This document shows positions 1-8,056 of a stretch of DNA of 21,875 nt, piece by piece. A program made the position numbers and the translations under genes. The first letter of the stretch is position 1; every line of letters begins with the position of its first letter. The notes beneath the pieces are model-generated. The model was not told the DNA's origin. It made no database searches and was given only the letters and a program-made list of their open reading frames with translations. Location of the stretch: NCBI GenBank assembly GCA_016718035.1, contig JADKEK010000013.1, positions 1 to 21,875 of the forward strand. Reading direction: 5' to 3'. The stretch is from Bacteroidota bacterium (GTDB lineage Bacteria > Bacteroidota > Bacteroidia > Chitinophagales > BACL12).

Positions 1-191
1 GCAGCGCTCAAGCCAATTGCCGATAATAATAACTAACCATAAAAAAACTAACCTTGTAAGCAATAAATTGGAAGATATAATAGTAGTCCGAAATTTAAAA
101 TGCTTCCGTGAGGTTGGTTGTAAAAGATGGTTGAGGCGCATAAATGATGCCAAGTTATGCCGCCTGACAGGCCCGTTGGTGTGGGTGGCTG

Positions 192-338
192 GCCCGGTAG
201 GCTGGGTTACCGTTGTCGCCCTAGCGGGCTGGGTTACCGATGTATCGCCCCAGCGGGCTGGGTTAAAGTATCGCTGAAGATTGTTTCTTAATACAGGCAA
301 TTCCTCCAGCCCGGTAGGGCGGCATATGGGTTTATGCA
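192..338. repeat. GC-rich short repeats in a gene-free stretch (1-402)
   Basis: Three imperfect direct units of about 26-29 bp lie at 192-217, 218-246 and 247-272. They share the core GCGGGCTGGGTTA(CC) (GTAGGCTGGGTTACC in the first unit) followed by a GTTGTC/GTATC-type tail. A partly inverted relative (CCAGCCCGGTAGGGCGGCAT) follows at 307-326. They are strikingly GC-rich against the A+T-rich surroundings. No convincing gene is seen in 1-402. The first 36 bases could be the last codons of a + strand gene ending at TAA 34-36, but that is too short to support. Confidence 0.5.
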
Positions 339-402
339 TTGGGCCTTCAGTTTGCCGCAATCCAAAATCGATAATCGAAAAAATGATAACAAAGCTTGTT
401 GT

Positions 403-1835
403 TCATAGGGAGTCGTTCGAGATATATTCGAGTTGATGCAACAATTTTTCAAATTCTTTTTCTAGTTGCGTAGGATTGGTTACTACGAATGTGCGTTTAA
501 AAAATTGGAGAATATTAGCTTTTTCAATTTCATACTTTAATTCGTTGCATCATAAAACGATAAATACTTCTTATCAAGCCGAGAGTAATAAAAGTTGTTT
601 AATTCAAAGTGATAGAGAATATTCATCAATTTTACGTGCACAACAAACGAACGCAACGAGTGGTGGAAATTTGAATTTAAAAGTTTATTAATAATGTCTA
701 ATGCTTCAACATAATTTTTATCGTAAATAAAATAAGCGGCCAATCGTAATAATGTATCGTGGTAAATACTAATGATGGGATGTTTTTCTTCCAAAAAAAA
801 TAATGGTATCCCGCACTATTTGTTTACCATTAAAAATATCTTTATTAAAAATAATATCATCTAATTGAAGTTGGAGTTACAACCGCTTTCAAATAGTGCT
901 CTTCAGCCTTTCCGTAACCGGTAATGCTTGTAGTTTTTAATTGAATGGCGTAATTAATTCTATCGCCCTTATTGATAAACAAAGAAATGTAATTATAATA
1001 TGCGCCAATTGCAGGAATATTTCTATTGAGTAATTGCGTTTGCATTTGCTCAAATATCCGAATCGTTTTTTCCTGATAATGTAATGCATTATCCCAATCG
1101 TTTAGTAAACGGTATAACAAAGAATGGCAGCATTTCTTGAATTTCCTAAACCGATAATTTTGTTTTTTCTGTATCCGGGCAACGAAATGAGTTCATGCAA
1201 TAGTTGATACACTTCCATTTTAATCAACTGATTGCGCAATGAAATAAGTATTTACATAAAACAATGCCTTTGTTAAACCCTGTCGTGTAATATAGGCGTG
1301 TTTAATAATTTCTGCACTTTCAGTTATGGATAAAACTATTTCATCTGTTTTTTTATTTTTCTTCTTCATGCTTAAGAACCAATAATTGGATTTGTTGCGT
1401 TTGAAAAATAATCTGATAAGCGGAAGTGTAACCGGTCGCTTAATGCAATTCCTAAATCGGTGAAGTGCTGACTTTGTTGCAATAATCCTTTTTCGGAAAG
1501 TAATTCTGCGTAATCAAGTAGTTCACGGATTTTAAATTGTGTGTTTTTCTTTGTGATAAGCCCTTAAGCTTTTAAGTATTTGGGCATATAAAAAATTGGC
1601 AATGCCTATGAATGTTAGTTTTTTAACACTTAGTTGCTCTTATCGCCGCATCATTTTCGAAACCGTTGGCTTCGAGTATTTTATGCAACCTGATATAGGT
1701 TTTTGTTTGTCGCGACTAAATCCCCCAACCGATTTCATAAAATAGCCCTTTTCACTTGGGGTCATAGTTGAAATAAGCTCCAACAAAAGGTTTCCATTGG
1801 CTTTTTATCTGTTCGAAATTTAGTGGTTCTTTCAT
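403..1835 (-). pseudogene. Frameshift-broken helical-repeat (TPR-like) protein, paralogue of the gene at 6490
   Basis: No single frame is open, but stitched minus-strand pieces give one protein of about 475 residues. It starts MKEPLNFEQIKSQWKPF at 1835 and ends ...KLLHQLEYISNDSL at TGA 403-405. The N-terminal pieces LISTMTPSEKGYF and KTYIRLHKILEANGF parallel LIQNMTPLEIREVEF and AKLFRALQSVNAYN in the intact 517-residue protein at 6490. The later piece LLDYAELLSEKGLLQQS parallels LLYHSEILSSKGMYEES. Both therefore belong to one Bacteroidota-type family with a conserved N-terminal MTxxE motif followed by helical repeats; the function is unknown. The longest intact segments are 857-1120 and 537-794. 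There is no signal peptide, so it is probably cytoplasmic. The many one-base breaks could be sequence errors at a contig end or true decay; the conserved residues on both sides of each break favour errors. Confidence 0.6.
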
Positions 1836-1908
1836 ATAGCACCATAAATATAAAGGTTAATGAGCAAATGTTACATATTCAAAATATCATATTTTTACCT
1901 TTTTTGTA

Positions 1909-1939
1909 TTGACCTGCCGCGGATACACCGATAGATTTG
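1909..1939 (+). promoter_or_regulatory. Bacteroidota-type promoter for the T9SS gene at 1956
   Basis: TTG at 1909-1911 (the -33 element) is followed by exactly 20 nt and then TAGATTTG at 1932-1939, a perfect TAnnTTTG -7 element. The arrangement matches the known Bacteroidota housekeeping promoter and the second clear example in this window (18322-18352). The coding region begins about 17 nt downstream. Confidence 0.6.
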
Positions 1940-1955
1940 TAGAAAAGTTATCTCA

Positions 1956-3735
1956 ATTAGAAAAAATCTAACCCTTTACTTCGCGCTATCCCCTGTTACT
2001 CTCGGCAAGCGCCTTTACTCAAAATTTAATCTGGACCGAGACATCCGACGCTACCGGCACCGGTGATCAGGCATTTGCAAGTGATTTGGACCAAAATGGC
2101 AATCATTAGGTTGCGGAAATTATGCCGACACCCTGGTTGTTGACGGTGTGTCATACCCCAATTATGTGAATGACGGCTCAAACGATGCCTATGTAATCAA
2201 GTATGATGCTGCCGGCAGTCTAATTTGGGTAAAACCATCAACGGACCGTCTTCGCAACATTAAGTCGCTTCGCGTGAGATCAATACCGGCGATTGTTATG
2301 TAGCGGGTTCGTTTATTACCGATTTCTATATTGATGGCATCAAACAAAACACGCAAACATTTTCCACGGCTTCTCAACAAATTTCTACCGTTCCTTCATT
2401 ATGCGTTTTGACACAAACGGCAACTGGTTTGGTCGAATAATACTTTTAGCGTAACCGGTTATCCAATTGATGGTAGTGGGTCCATTGCGCTTTCACCTCT
2501 AAAACCGGTAATGTAATTTATGCCGGCAGTCACCGCAGATTATGTATGAATGATGTTGACCCTACCGCATTTAGCATTTGCGACACGAATCCGTCTTTTG
2601 CTATTCCCGACGGTTTTGTTTGGAAAATGAATTCAAGTTTAGGAAGTATCTGGGGAAAAGAAATAAACGGCCGGTATAGAAGTAGTTTCTGCAGTTGGCA
2701 CCGACAATCAGGACAATGTTTATCTGTATGGCACATTTAATAGCAATGCCGAATTTGATGTTAATATTTTAGTTCCGGTTCCTGCAAAATCAAATGCCTT
2801 TGTTACGAAAATTAAATTCGGAGGAAATTATGCATAATAAAACAATTATCTGCTGAAGATTTATATATCACTGAATATCCAACAGATGCGGAAGCGCCGT
2901 TTGCTGTTGACACAAAAGGAAATGTTTTTCTTGGAGGTGCATTTGCAGGAACATTAAATTATTATGGCAATGCTTTAACATCTAATTCCCCTCAGCTTCT
3001 TTTTATGCTAATGGATTTTTACTAAAAATTGAACAGTTCAGGTAATTTACGTTGGGGCGAAAAAATTTGCCGGTGAAGTGGGCCCTTTGATGAAACCGCT
3101 GTGCACGATTTCGGTTTTAGGTTCCAACTTAGCCGTAAGCGGTGTGTGCCTACTATAATGCGTATCAAAACGATACCGTTAATTCCGATGGTAATGCATT
3201 TTTCCTAAGTGCTATACACAGGATTGTGATGTTACTATTCAGGTATCAGCTACATCCAATCTGGTAAGTGTTGCATTTCCTGTTACTTTAAGCACACCGT
3301 TAAAACCGGGTTATACTTATCAGTAGCAAACGCAATAATGTGGACATACCCGGAGCTACTTCAAACACTTATGTAACAACGCTTACAGGAAATTACAAAG
3401 TAATAGTAACAACAGGCGTTTGCGAAATTGCATCCAAAAAAGTAAAATTAAATCCGCATCCACGTTTTGGTAATATTGATGATGCAACAATTGCTGTATA
3501 TCCGAATCCGGCAAACGAAAATATTTATATTCAATTACCGGCATCACAAATAAATACAACATTTAGTTTAATCATTTCAGACTTATCCGGAAGAACCGTG
3601 TATTCCGAAAATACTACCTCCGACGAATCGGGATTAATGCATGTTCAATTACAAAAAAGCATCAGCAGTGGAACATATTTTATCCAATTAATTGGAGATA
3701 ATTATAGCGCCACTACACCGATTGTGATAGAATAA
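1956..3735 (+). CDS. Secreted repeat protein with T9SS C-terminal sorting domain (broken by several frameshifts)
   Basis: Reading across indels gives a signal peptide (RKNLTLYFALS then LLLSASAFTQ), after which the mature part begins NLIWTETSD. The body repeats short beta-propeller-like phrases such as DAYVIKYDAAGSLIWVK, CYVAGSF, YRSFIMRFDTNGNWFG, GFVWKMNSSLGSIWGKE and NVYLYGTF. These resemble the SBBP/Bacteroidota propeller proteins that track values along blades. The C-terminal part (intact from 3340) has an Ig-like piece (GNYKVIVTTGVCEI) and then a type A T9SS sorting domain: AVYPNPANENIYIQL, a DLSGRTVYSE turn, and a final SGTYFIQLIGDN strand. The product is therefore predicted to cross the outer membrane by T9SS and be anchored or released at the surface; ligand or enzymatic role is unknown. 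The start codon is not visible and is probably lost to an indel near 1956. A terminator follows directly. Confidence 0.7.
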
Positions 3736-3748
3736 AAAAAATCATAAT

Positions 3749-3781
3749 AAAAAAGGTCACCACATTTGGTGACCTTTTTTT
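3749..3781 (+). terminator. Intrinsic terminator, probably bidirectional
   Basis: The stem GGTCACC / GGTGACC (3755-3761 and 3768-3774) has a 6-nt loop, is extended by an A-run on the left and is followed by seven T. It lies 14 nt after the T9SS gene's stop. The A-run on the left means it can also end transcription of the convergent DUF1801 gene (stop at 3794). Confidence 0.85.
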
Positions 3782-3793
3782 ATGCAAAATATT

Positions 3794-4147
3794 TTATTTG
3801 CTTTCCAGTATTTCAATTGCCACTTTCAACAACAAAGTAATTTTTTTCACCGGCAAATCTTTTCCGCATCAATCATAAATATTTTCATGCGCGAGCGTTT
3901 CTCCTGAATTAATTCCGGAAAATCCATTTTTATTTCCATCTGCAAATCCGATATAGGGTTGTCCTGTTTTTTTGTTTGTCCATAAGTAACACAACATTTT
4001 TCCATTGTAATAAAAAAACGGCATGCCGTATTTCCATTCGGGGGTGATGGATGGGTGGTGATTGAGAATAAAGCCCCTCAATGCTAGTAAAGCAGATTGG
4101 GTCGGTTGTGGGAGGGATAGGAAAAAGGTGTTAGACGAGCCATGCAT
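3794..4147 (-). CDS. DUF1801 (YdhG/YdeI-like) domain protein, two compensating indels
   Basis: A 117-residue protein, the normal size of a single DUF1801 domain. Its beginning MHGSSNTFFLSLPQPTQSAL, the central PEWKYGMPFFYYNGKMLCYL and the PYIGFADGN segment are typical of the family, whose fold is related to YdhG proteins; the biochemical role is not established. As sequenced the frame stops at 3869. Removing one A near 3898-3900 and adding one A in the run at 3860-3863 restores the family's C-terminal pattern ERSRMKIFMIDAEKD-LPVKKI...AIEILESK, ending at TAA 3794-3796. The two errors cancel, so the end codon is in the original frame. It has its own transcript, convergent with the preceding T9SS gene. 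No signal peptide; cytoplasmic. Confidence 0.8.
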
Positions 4148-4198
4148 TAATTGATAATTATGTCTTTAATTAATATTAATTACAAAATTATCAATTAA
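4147..4198. repeat. Nested perfect inverted repeat upstream of the DUF1801 gene
   Basis: Outer arms TTAATTGATAATT (4147-4159) and AATTATCAATTAA (4186-4198) are perfect 13-bp complements. The 26-nt loop contains a perfect 16-bp palindrome, TAATTAATATTAATTA. Each arm also carries ATTATCAAT, nine bases of the 13-bp palindrome seen at 6410, 15265 and 18407. Its position next to the start codon suggests an operator or cruciform-forming site; no function is shown. Confidence 0.5.
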
Positions 4199-4228
4199 TT
4201 TCAGCGCGTTTGTATTGAAAATAATAAT

Positions 4229-4275
4229 ATTAGCCCCAACCAATCATTTTACTTAATTTCTCGGTTGGGGCTAAT
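4229..4275 (-). terminator. Terminator hairpin after the 6300-4300 gene cluster
   Basis: A 13-bp perfect stem (ATTAGCCCCAACC with GGTTGGGGCTAAT) encloses a 21-nt loop, 24 nt downstream of the minus-strand stop at 4300. On the minus strand it is followed by ATTATTATTTT rather than a clean T-run, so termination efficiency is uncertain. Confidence 0.6.
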
Positions 4276-4299
4276 TTATTAGTTGACAATTCACTATAA

Positions 4300-4791
4300 C
4301 TAAAACGTGTAGCACAAGGCGCCTCCTGGACTAAAATATAGTCCACCGCCATTAGAATTAAGCCCATAACCCAGTCTTACATCAGGAGTTAATAACAAAG
4401 AATTAAATATGGCAATTCCATAAGAAGCTTCAAGGCCTAATCTTAAATAAACACCGGTAGAAGTGTAGCCGTAATAATAATCATATTCTGTGGTTGATGC
4501 TACCCCTAAAAACCCCCCAAAACCAAGTCCCGTGAAACTTCCTGAGCTATAATACTTTAACAACCCTTCAAACAAAACAGCGGCGTCACCTTCATCTATT
4601 ATAATACCAATATCGGCACCAAGTGCAGCATTACCAAGTAAGTACTCAAATCCAATTGTCCAATCAGAAAAGACGTATGAATTATCATCAATTTTTTGCA
4701 CATCAAGATTTATTCTTCCTCTAATTAATGATTGACCAAAAACATTGCACATAAGCAATATTAAAGTTGTAGTTATTATCAGTTTTTTCAT
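4300..4791 (-). CDS. Small secreted beta-barrel-like protein
   Basis: The start is chosen at 4791 (MKKLIITTTLILLMCNVFGQ), which gives a clean signal peptide of about 20 residues. An ATG nine codons upstream lies inside the preceding gene. The mature part (about 143 residues) alternates short hydrophobic/aromatic strands with Gly, Asn and Ser turns (YSSGSFTGLGFGGFLG, GVYLRLGLEASYG, LLTPDVRLGYG) and ends in CYTF, with the terminal Phe typical of outer-membrane barrels. The pattern suggests an outer-membrane beta-barrel of about eight strands, but no named family was recognised. It begins 4 nt after the stop of the HpaA-like gene, so the two are probably co-transcribed and translationally linked. 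A hairpin follows. Confidence 0.65.
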   Translation of the reverse strand: MKKLIITTTLILLMCNVFGQSLIRGRINLDVQKIDDNSYVFSDWTIGFEYLLGNAALGADIGIIIDEGDAAVLFEGLLKYYSSGSFTGLGFGGFLGVASTTEYDYYYGYTSTGVYLRLGLEASYGIAIFNSLLLTPDVRLGYGLNSNGGGLYFSPGGALCYTF

Positions 4792-4795
4792 TGTA

Positions 4796-5540
4796 TTATT
4801 TTTGTTTGAGTTTATCAATTATTGGTTGCAAATGTTTAAATTCTTGTGGTTCTATCAATCTGTCACATTTTGTTAAAACTTCATTATAGTTGGTTTGCAG
4901 CATAATTGTAAAGGGATTAGCCACGGTCGCATCCTTCATAATTAATTCCAATACCGAACCAGGACCCCCACATACCATATAGTTTGATCTTATCTCTCCT
5001 GTTTCTCCTTCCGGAATTTCAACGCTTTTACTCCATACCTTTTCACCACTAATAGGTTCAACGGCTACCATGTTAATTTTTCCATACATGGAAACATTAC
5101 CACTATACTTATAATAATAAGAGCCTTGACCACAAGATAAAATTTGTGGTTTCCATCCGCCTGTTACCGTTTTAAATGAAGGGTCAATTGAAAGATCCAA
5201 AATAATGTCACATGCCTCTTTATCGCTAAAAACCATTTCGTCCCTTGAAGCGTAGGGCCCCCTAACAGTAAATCCACCTTCGGTTAGAAGTTCTAACATA
5301 TCACTTTCAAGGCTTTTTGATAACTCGCAAAGGGCTCAGAATTCTTCCTCCCCAGTTTACAATATAATTTGGGGAGATTAGTGCGATTGTAAAGTCCGCC
5401 GATCCGGGCTGTACAGATGTTGATGGATTCCAATTAAATTGCGGCGCTATCATTGGCTCTTTCGGAGTTGCTGATGCGATTGCAATTAAAATCATAATTG
5501 AGCAAAAACCGATGAATACTATTTTTTTTGGGCTTTTCAT
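4796..5540 (-). CDS. Secreted protein resembling HpaA (neuraminyllactose-binding haemagglutinin family), frameshifted
   Basis: Two open pieces (5540-5307 and 5299-4796) join into one protein of about 248 residues. It has a signal peptide (MKSPKKIVFIGFCSIMILIA-IASA) with no lipobox Cys. Mature parts are FNWNPSTSVQPGSADFTIAL, then FASYQKALESDMLELLTEGG, then FTVRGPYASRDEMVFSDKEA, and finally INMVAVEPISGEKVWSKS. From memory of H. pylori HpaA, the order of NYHPASEKVQ, a helix ending QNQGYKV, DKDDLSFSQK and VTILEPMSGES runs in parallel. That supports the HpaA/PF05211 fold, though the match is by eye only and HpaA itself is a lipoprotein. The break is explained by two lost bases: one near 5340 (before NSEPFASYQ) and one at about 5312 (TTGAAAG for TTGGAAAG). 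The gene sits between a VanZ-like gene and a barrel-like gene, which suggests an envelope or surface role. Sugar binding should not be assumed. Confidence 0.55.
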
Positions 5541-5958
5541 GATAGTTGTTTTTTATATAAAATAAATATGTTAAAATGCCGGCAATGGTATAAGATAAAA
5601 TATCAAAAAAATCAAAGGTTCCACCATACAAATATGGCTGTGCAAATTCTTCTAAAATTATAAGTGTGATTGAAAGAAACACCCAATATGCAGGAAGTTC
5701 TAGAAATCTAATAACCAATTCTGCCCATAAAACAAAAGTTATAGACCAACACATGTCTGGTAATACATATTTTAAAAAATAATTATCAGATTTAATTTGG
5801 TAATGATTGTCGGGGTTAATGTTTAACCAATTAAACACCATAATGAGTATAGGTGGTTTTGTCTCTCTTAAAAAAGAATATACTCCAATTCCAATCATCA
5901 GGAATACGGTTCCAGAAAGAAGCAACAATACATAACTTTTAATTTTATTTTGTTTCAT
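5434..5958 (-). CDS. VanZ-like integral membrane protein
   Basis: 174 residues as sequenced, with four predicted membrane segments at about 9-30, 63-84, 88-103 and 117-136. The third and fourth are joined by EEFAQPYLYGGTFDFFDIL, which matches the acidic/Gln loop pattern of VanZ-like proteins (E..Q......D..D followed by a Gly-containing helix). VanZ-like proteins are linked to teicoplanin or lipoglycopeptide resistance in some Firmicutes, but most members have no known function. The hydrophilic tail after residue 139 overlaps the next gene by 107 bp and looks spurious. One extra A in the six-A run at 5549-5554 would end the protein at a TGA overlapping the next ATG (ATGA), a normal coupled junction. 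It begins 30 nt after the stop of the gene at 5989. Confidence 0.65.
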   Translation of the reverse strand: MKQNKIKSYVLLLLSGTVFLMIGIGVYSFLRETKPPILIMVFNWLNINPDNHYQIKSDNYFLKYVLPDMCWSITFVLWAELVIRFLELPAYWVFLSITLIILEEFAQPYLYGGTFDFFDILSYTIAGILTYLFYIKNNYHEKPKKNSIHRFLLNYDFNCNRISNSERANDSAAI

Positions 5959-5988
5959 CGGGGGTTCTTATAGGTATTTAGTATTTCC

Positions 5989-6300
5989 TCATTTAAATAT
6001 TGATGGCACCTCAAGCAAATTGTTTTTTTTAAGTTCTCTATTGATGTAATTAGCAAGTTCAATTATTACTCTTTCCAATTCCGCTCTTCGTTGTCTAACC
6101 ATGGCACGTTTCTCCTGATCTTGGTTTATAGCTTCCAGCATCGATTGCTCTAATAGCGTTGCAACTGCCGTTATGGTATATAAACTTGTTTGAGGGTAAA
6201 CAAAATCTGCATTTATTGCAGCGTCTGCTACAATGCCTCTGGCAAATTCAATAATTTCTGCGGTTGACCTTTTCCTGAGTTTTAATACCACTCTAGCCAT
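5989..6300 (-). CDS. Small conserved Bacteroidota protein (N-terminal part of an FN3-associated family, FN3 absent)
   Basis: 103 residues, beginning MARVVLKLRKRSTAEIIEFA and continuing with GIVADAAINADFVYPQTSL and a helix TAVATLLEQSMLEAINQDQE. The order (MxRVxLKLxKxS..EKIxFAR, then NAxFxxPxxxL, then a long helix starting LE) is the N-terminal module I associate with Bacteroidota proteins of about 200 residues that continue into a fibronectin type III domain. Here the protein stops after the second helix (LERVIIELANYINRELK), so the FN3 part is missing, either because this is a short variant or because it was lost. No signal peptide. It is the first gene of the 6300-4300 minus-strand cluster. 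Function unknown. Confidence 0.6.
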   Translation of the reverse strand: MARVVLKLRKRSTAEIIEFARGIVADAAINADFVYPQTSLYTITAVATLLEQSMLEAINQDQEKRAMVRQRRAELERVIIELANYINRELKKNNLLEVPSIFK

Positions 6301-6409
6301 TTCTTCTTGCTGCCATTTTCAAGGCTAAAAATATTTCTGCGCTTAAAACCAAACAATGTATAATTTATTGCTATTTTCGATTATTAATCGGCAATACGTA
6401 TTTTAATAT

Positions 6410-6422
6410 ATTGATTATCAAT
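6410..6422. promoter_or_regulatory. 13-bp perfect palindrome, candidate operator (copy 1)
   Basis: ATTGATTATCAAT is ATTGAT + T + ATCAAT, a perfect inverted repeat. It lies 67 nt upstream of the start at 6490 and 109 nt upstream of the divergent gene starting at 6300. Identical copies occur at 15265 and 18407, also in front of genes. Confidence 0.4.
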
Positions 6423-6489
6423 GATTTAGTGGATATATTGAAATTTAATATGCGTGTTGCATAGTTCTGAATAAACACTCAATTTAGCA

Positions 6490-8043
6490 ATGGATAATAT
6501 TTTTAACATTTGGACGCTCATTCAAAATATGACCCCCTTAGAAATTCGTGAAGTTGAATTTTCATTTAAACAAAGAGGCCCTCGCGCATTACAAAGCGAT
6601 CCGGCAAAATTGTTTCGTGCGTTACAGTCGGTAAACGCCTATAACATCGAAACAATAGGCTATGCTTGGAGAAGGCAGTTTAAAGAAAAGTCAAAACCAA
6701 TGGAAAGTAAAGCATTTACTGACGCAAGGTATATTTTGAAAGGTATCATACTGGATGTGCTGGTAAAGAGCAATTTTAAGTACTTGGGAGGTGAGGCAGA
6801 AAGGCTGCTTTATCACTCTGAAATACTTTCATCAAAGGGTATGTATGAAGAATCATATAAGGCGTTAAAACAAGCACTTATTGAAACAAATCACTGTGTT
6901 TCACCTTTTTATAAAAGTATGATTTTGCAAAAACTGTTAAACATTACGCCAAAAGTTTCGGGTAAAAACCTAGAAGAAAACGTATATTCTTTATTGCACC
7001 AAATTGAGCAGGATGCGCAAGATTTAAACCAATTTTTTTTAATAAATAAATTAAATTCTCATACAGCACTTACATTATTTAAAACTGCCATATTAAACGA
7101 TGGCAGTGACTTGGAATTAATAAACGAAATCGCCGCCCATCCTTTAATAATAAATGAAACGCCTAATTTATCCTACTCTTCAAGTTTATATTTAGAAAAA
7201 ACAAAATCATGGATTTTTGGACTAACTTGTCAATACGAAAAACAATATATAGCACAAAAAAAATTATATCAATTATTAGCAACAAATGAACAGGAAAACT
7301 TAGATACCAAGTATGTTCAAATATATTTAACAGAAGTGCTTGACCTTGCACTTTTTTCTGCAAAATTTGGGAACGACGCCGAATGCAACTTTTTAACAGA
7401 TTATGTTTTGAGCAAAGCGCCGGCAGTGGGTGAATCATCCTCCTTATTTAACCTATACCCACAATTTATTAAAGTACTTTCTCCATTTTACAAAAAAGAA
7501 ATACCAAAACTACAAACGATGGTAAATGAGTATGAACCAATTTTGTATGAACAATTTGAAAAATTGCCGATTCAGGCAAGGGATAACGTAAGACTTGGTA
7601 TGATGAGAATTTTCATCTTATTAAATAGTCACACCAAAATAAAACAGTGGCACTATTTATTGAACGAGCCAAAGGTATATACCCGACTAGACGCAAATTT
7701 AGTTTGCCATATTGTTTATACCTGTTCTTTATATGAACTATCAACAATATCAGTCAATAAACAAAATATAACAACAATTCCGGGTTTACGTAAACAAGTT
7801 CTTGAGCTAAAAAAATTGTGCCAGAACAGGCCTAATACCTCGCCCGTAGAAGCAGCCATTATTAACACATTCATAAAAATCATGGATACTAACCTAATTC
7901 AATTTCACCTTGTGGAACTAAATAATTTAATGAAGTTTCTTGGAACAGAAAAAAACAAAAATGCACTCTATTTAAAAAGATTTCTTAATATGTTTGATTT
8001 ATCTGAATGGATACGAAACCAATTGATGAAAATGAACACTTAA
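6490..8043 (+). CDS. Helical-repeat (TPR-like) cytoplasmic protein, first gene of the sensor-kinase operon
   Basis: 517 residues, intact. The N-terminus (FNIWTLIQNMTPLEIREVEF, then AKLFRALQSVNAYNIETIGY at about 38-57) carries the MTxxE and LFRAL motifs of a Bacteroidota family. The rest is almost wholly helical, with pairs such as LLYHSEILSSKGMYEESYKA that resemble divergent TPRs. There is no signal peptide or membrane segment. The broken gene at 403-1835 is a paralogue. It ends 13 nt before the TPR kinase gene and runs in the same direction, so the two are almost certainly in one transcript. A role in sensing or scaffolding for the kinase is an inference from context only. The start is the first ATG after a non-coding stretch carrying a 13-bp palindrome; no Shine-Dalgarno sequence is visible. 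Confidence 0.75.
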   Translation: MDNIFNIWTLIQNMTPLEIREVEFSFKQRGPRALQSDPAKLFRALQSVNAYNIETIGYAWRRQFKEKSKPMESKAFTDARYILKGIILDVLVKSNFKYLGGEAERLLYHSEILSSKGMYEESYKALKQALIETNHCVSPFYKSMILQKLLNITPKVSGKNLEENVYSLLHQIEQDAQDLNQFFLINKLNSHTALTLFKTAILNDGSDLELINEIAAHPLIINETPNLSYSSSLYLEKTKSWIFGLTCQYEKQYIAQKKLYQLLATNEQENLDTKYVQIYLTEVLDLALFSAKFGNDAECNFLTDYVLSKAPAVGESSSLFNLYPQFIKVLSPFYKKEIPKLQTMVNEYEPILYEQFEKLPIQARDNVRLGMMRIFILLNSHTKIKQWHYLLNEPKVYTRLDANLVCHIVYTCSLYELSTISVNKQNITTIPGLRKQVLELKKLCQNRPNTSPVEAAIINTFIKIMDTNLIQFHLVELNNLMKFLGTEKNKNALYLKRFLNMFDLSEWIRNQLMKMNT

Positions 8044-8056
8044 AAACACAGCAACT

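Noticed and set aside
17..277. 86-residue plus-strand ORF at the left end
   Set aside because: Its second half translates the GC-rich repeats (WVAGPVGWVTVVALAGWVT) and nothing supports a start.
2189..2740. Minus-strand ORFs over the left T9SS gene
   Set aside because: The plus strand carries recognisable propeller-like phrases and a T9SS tail; the minus frames have none.
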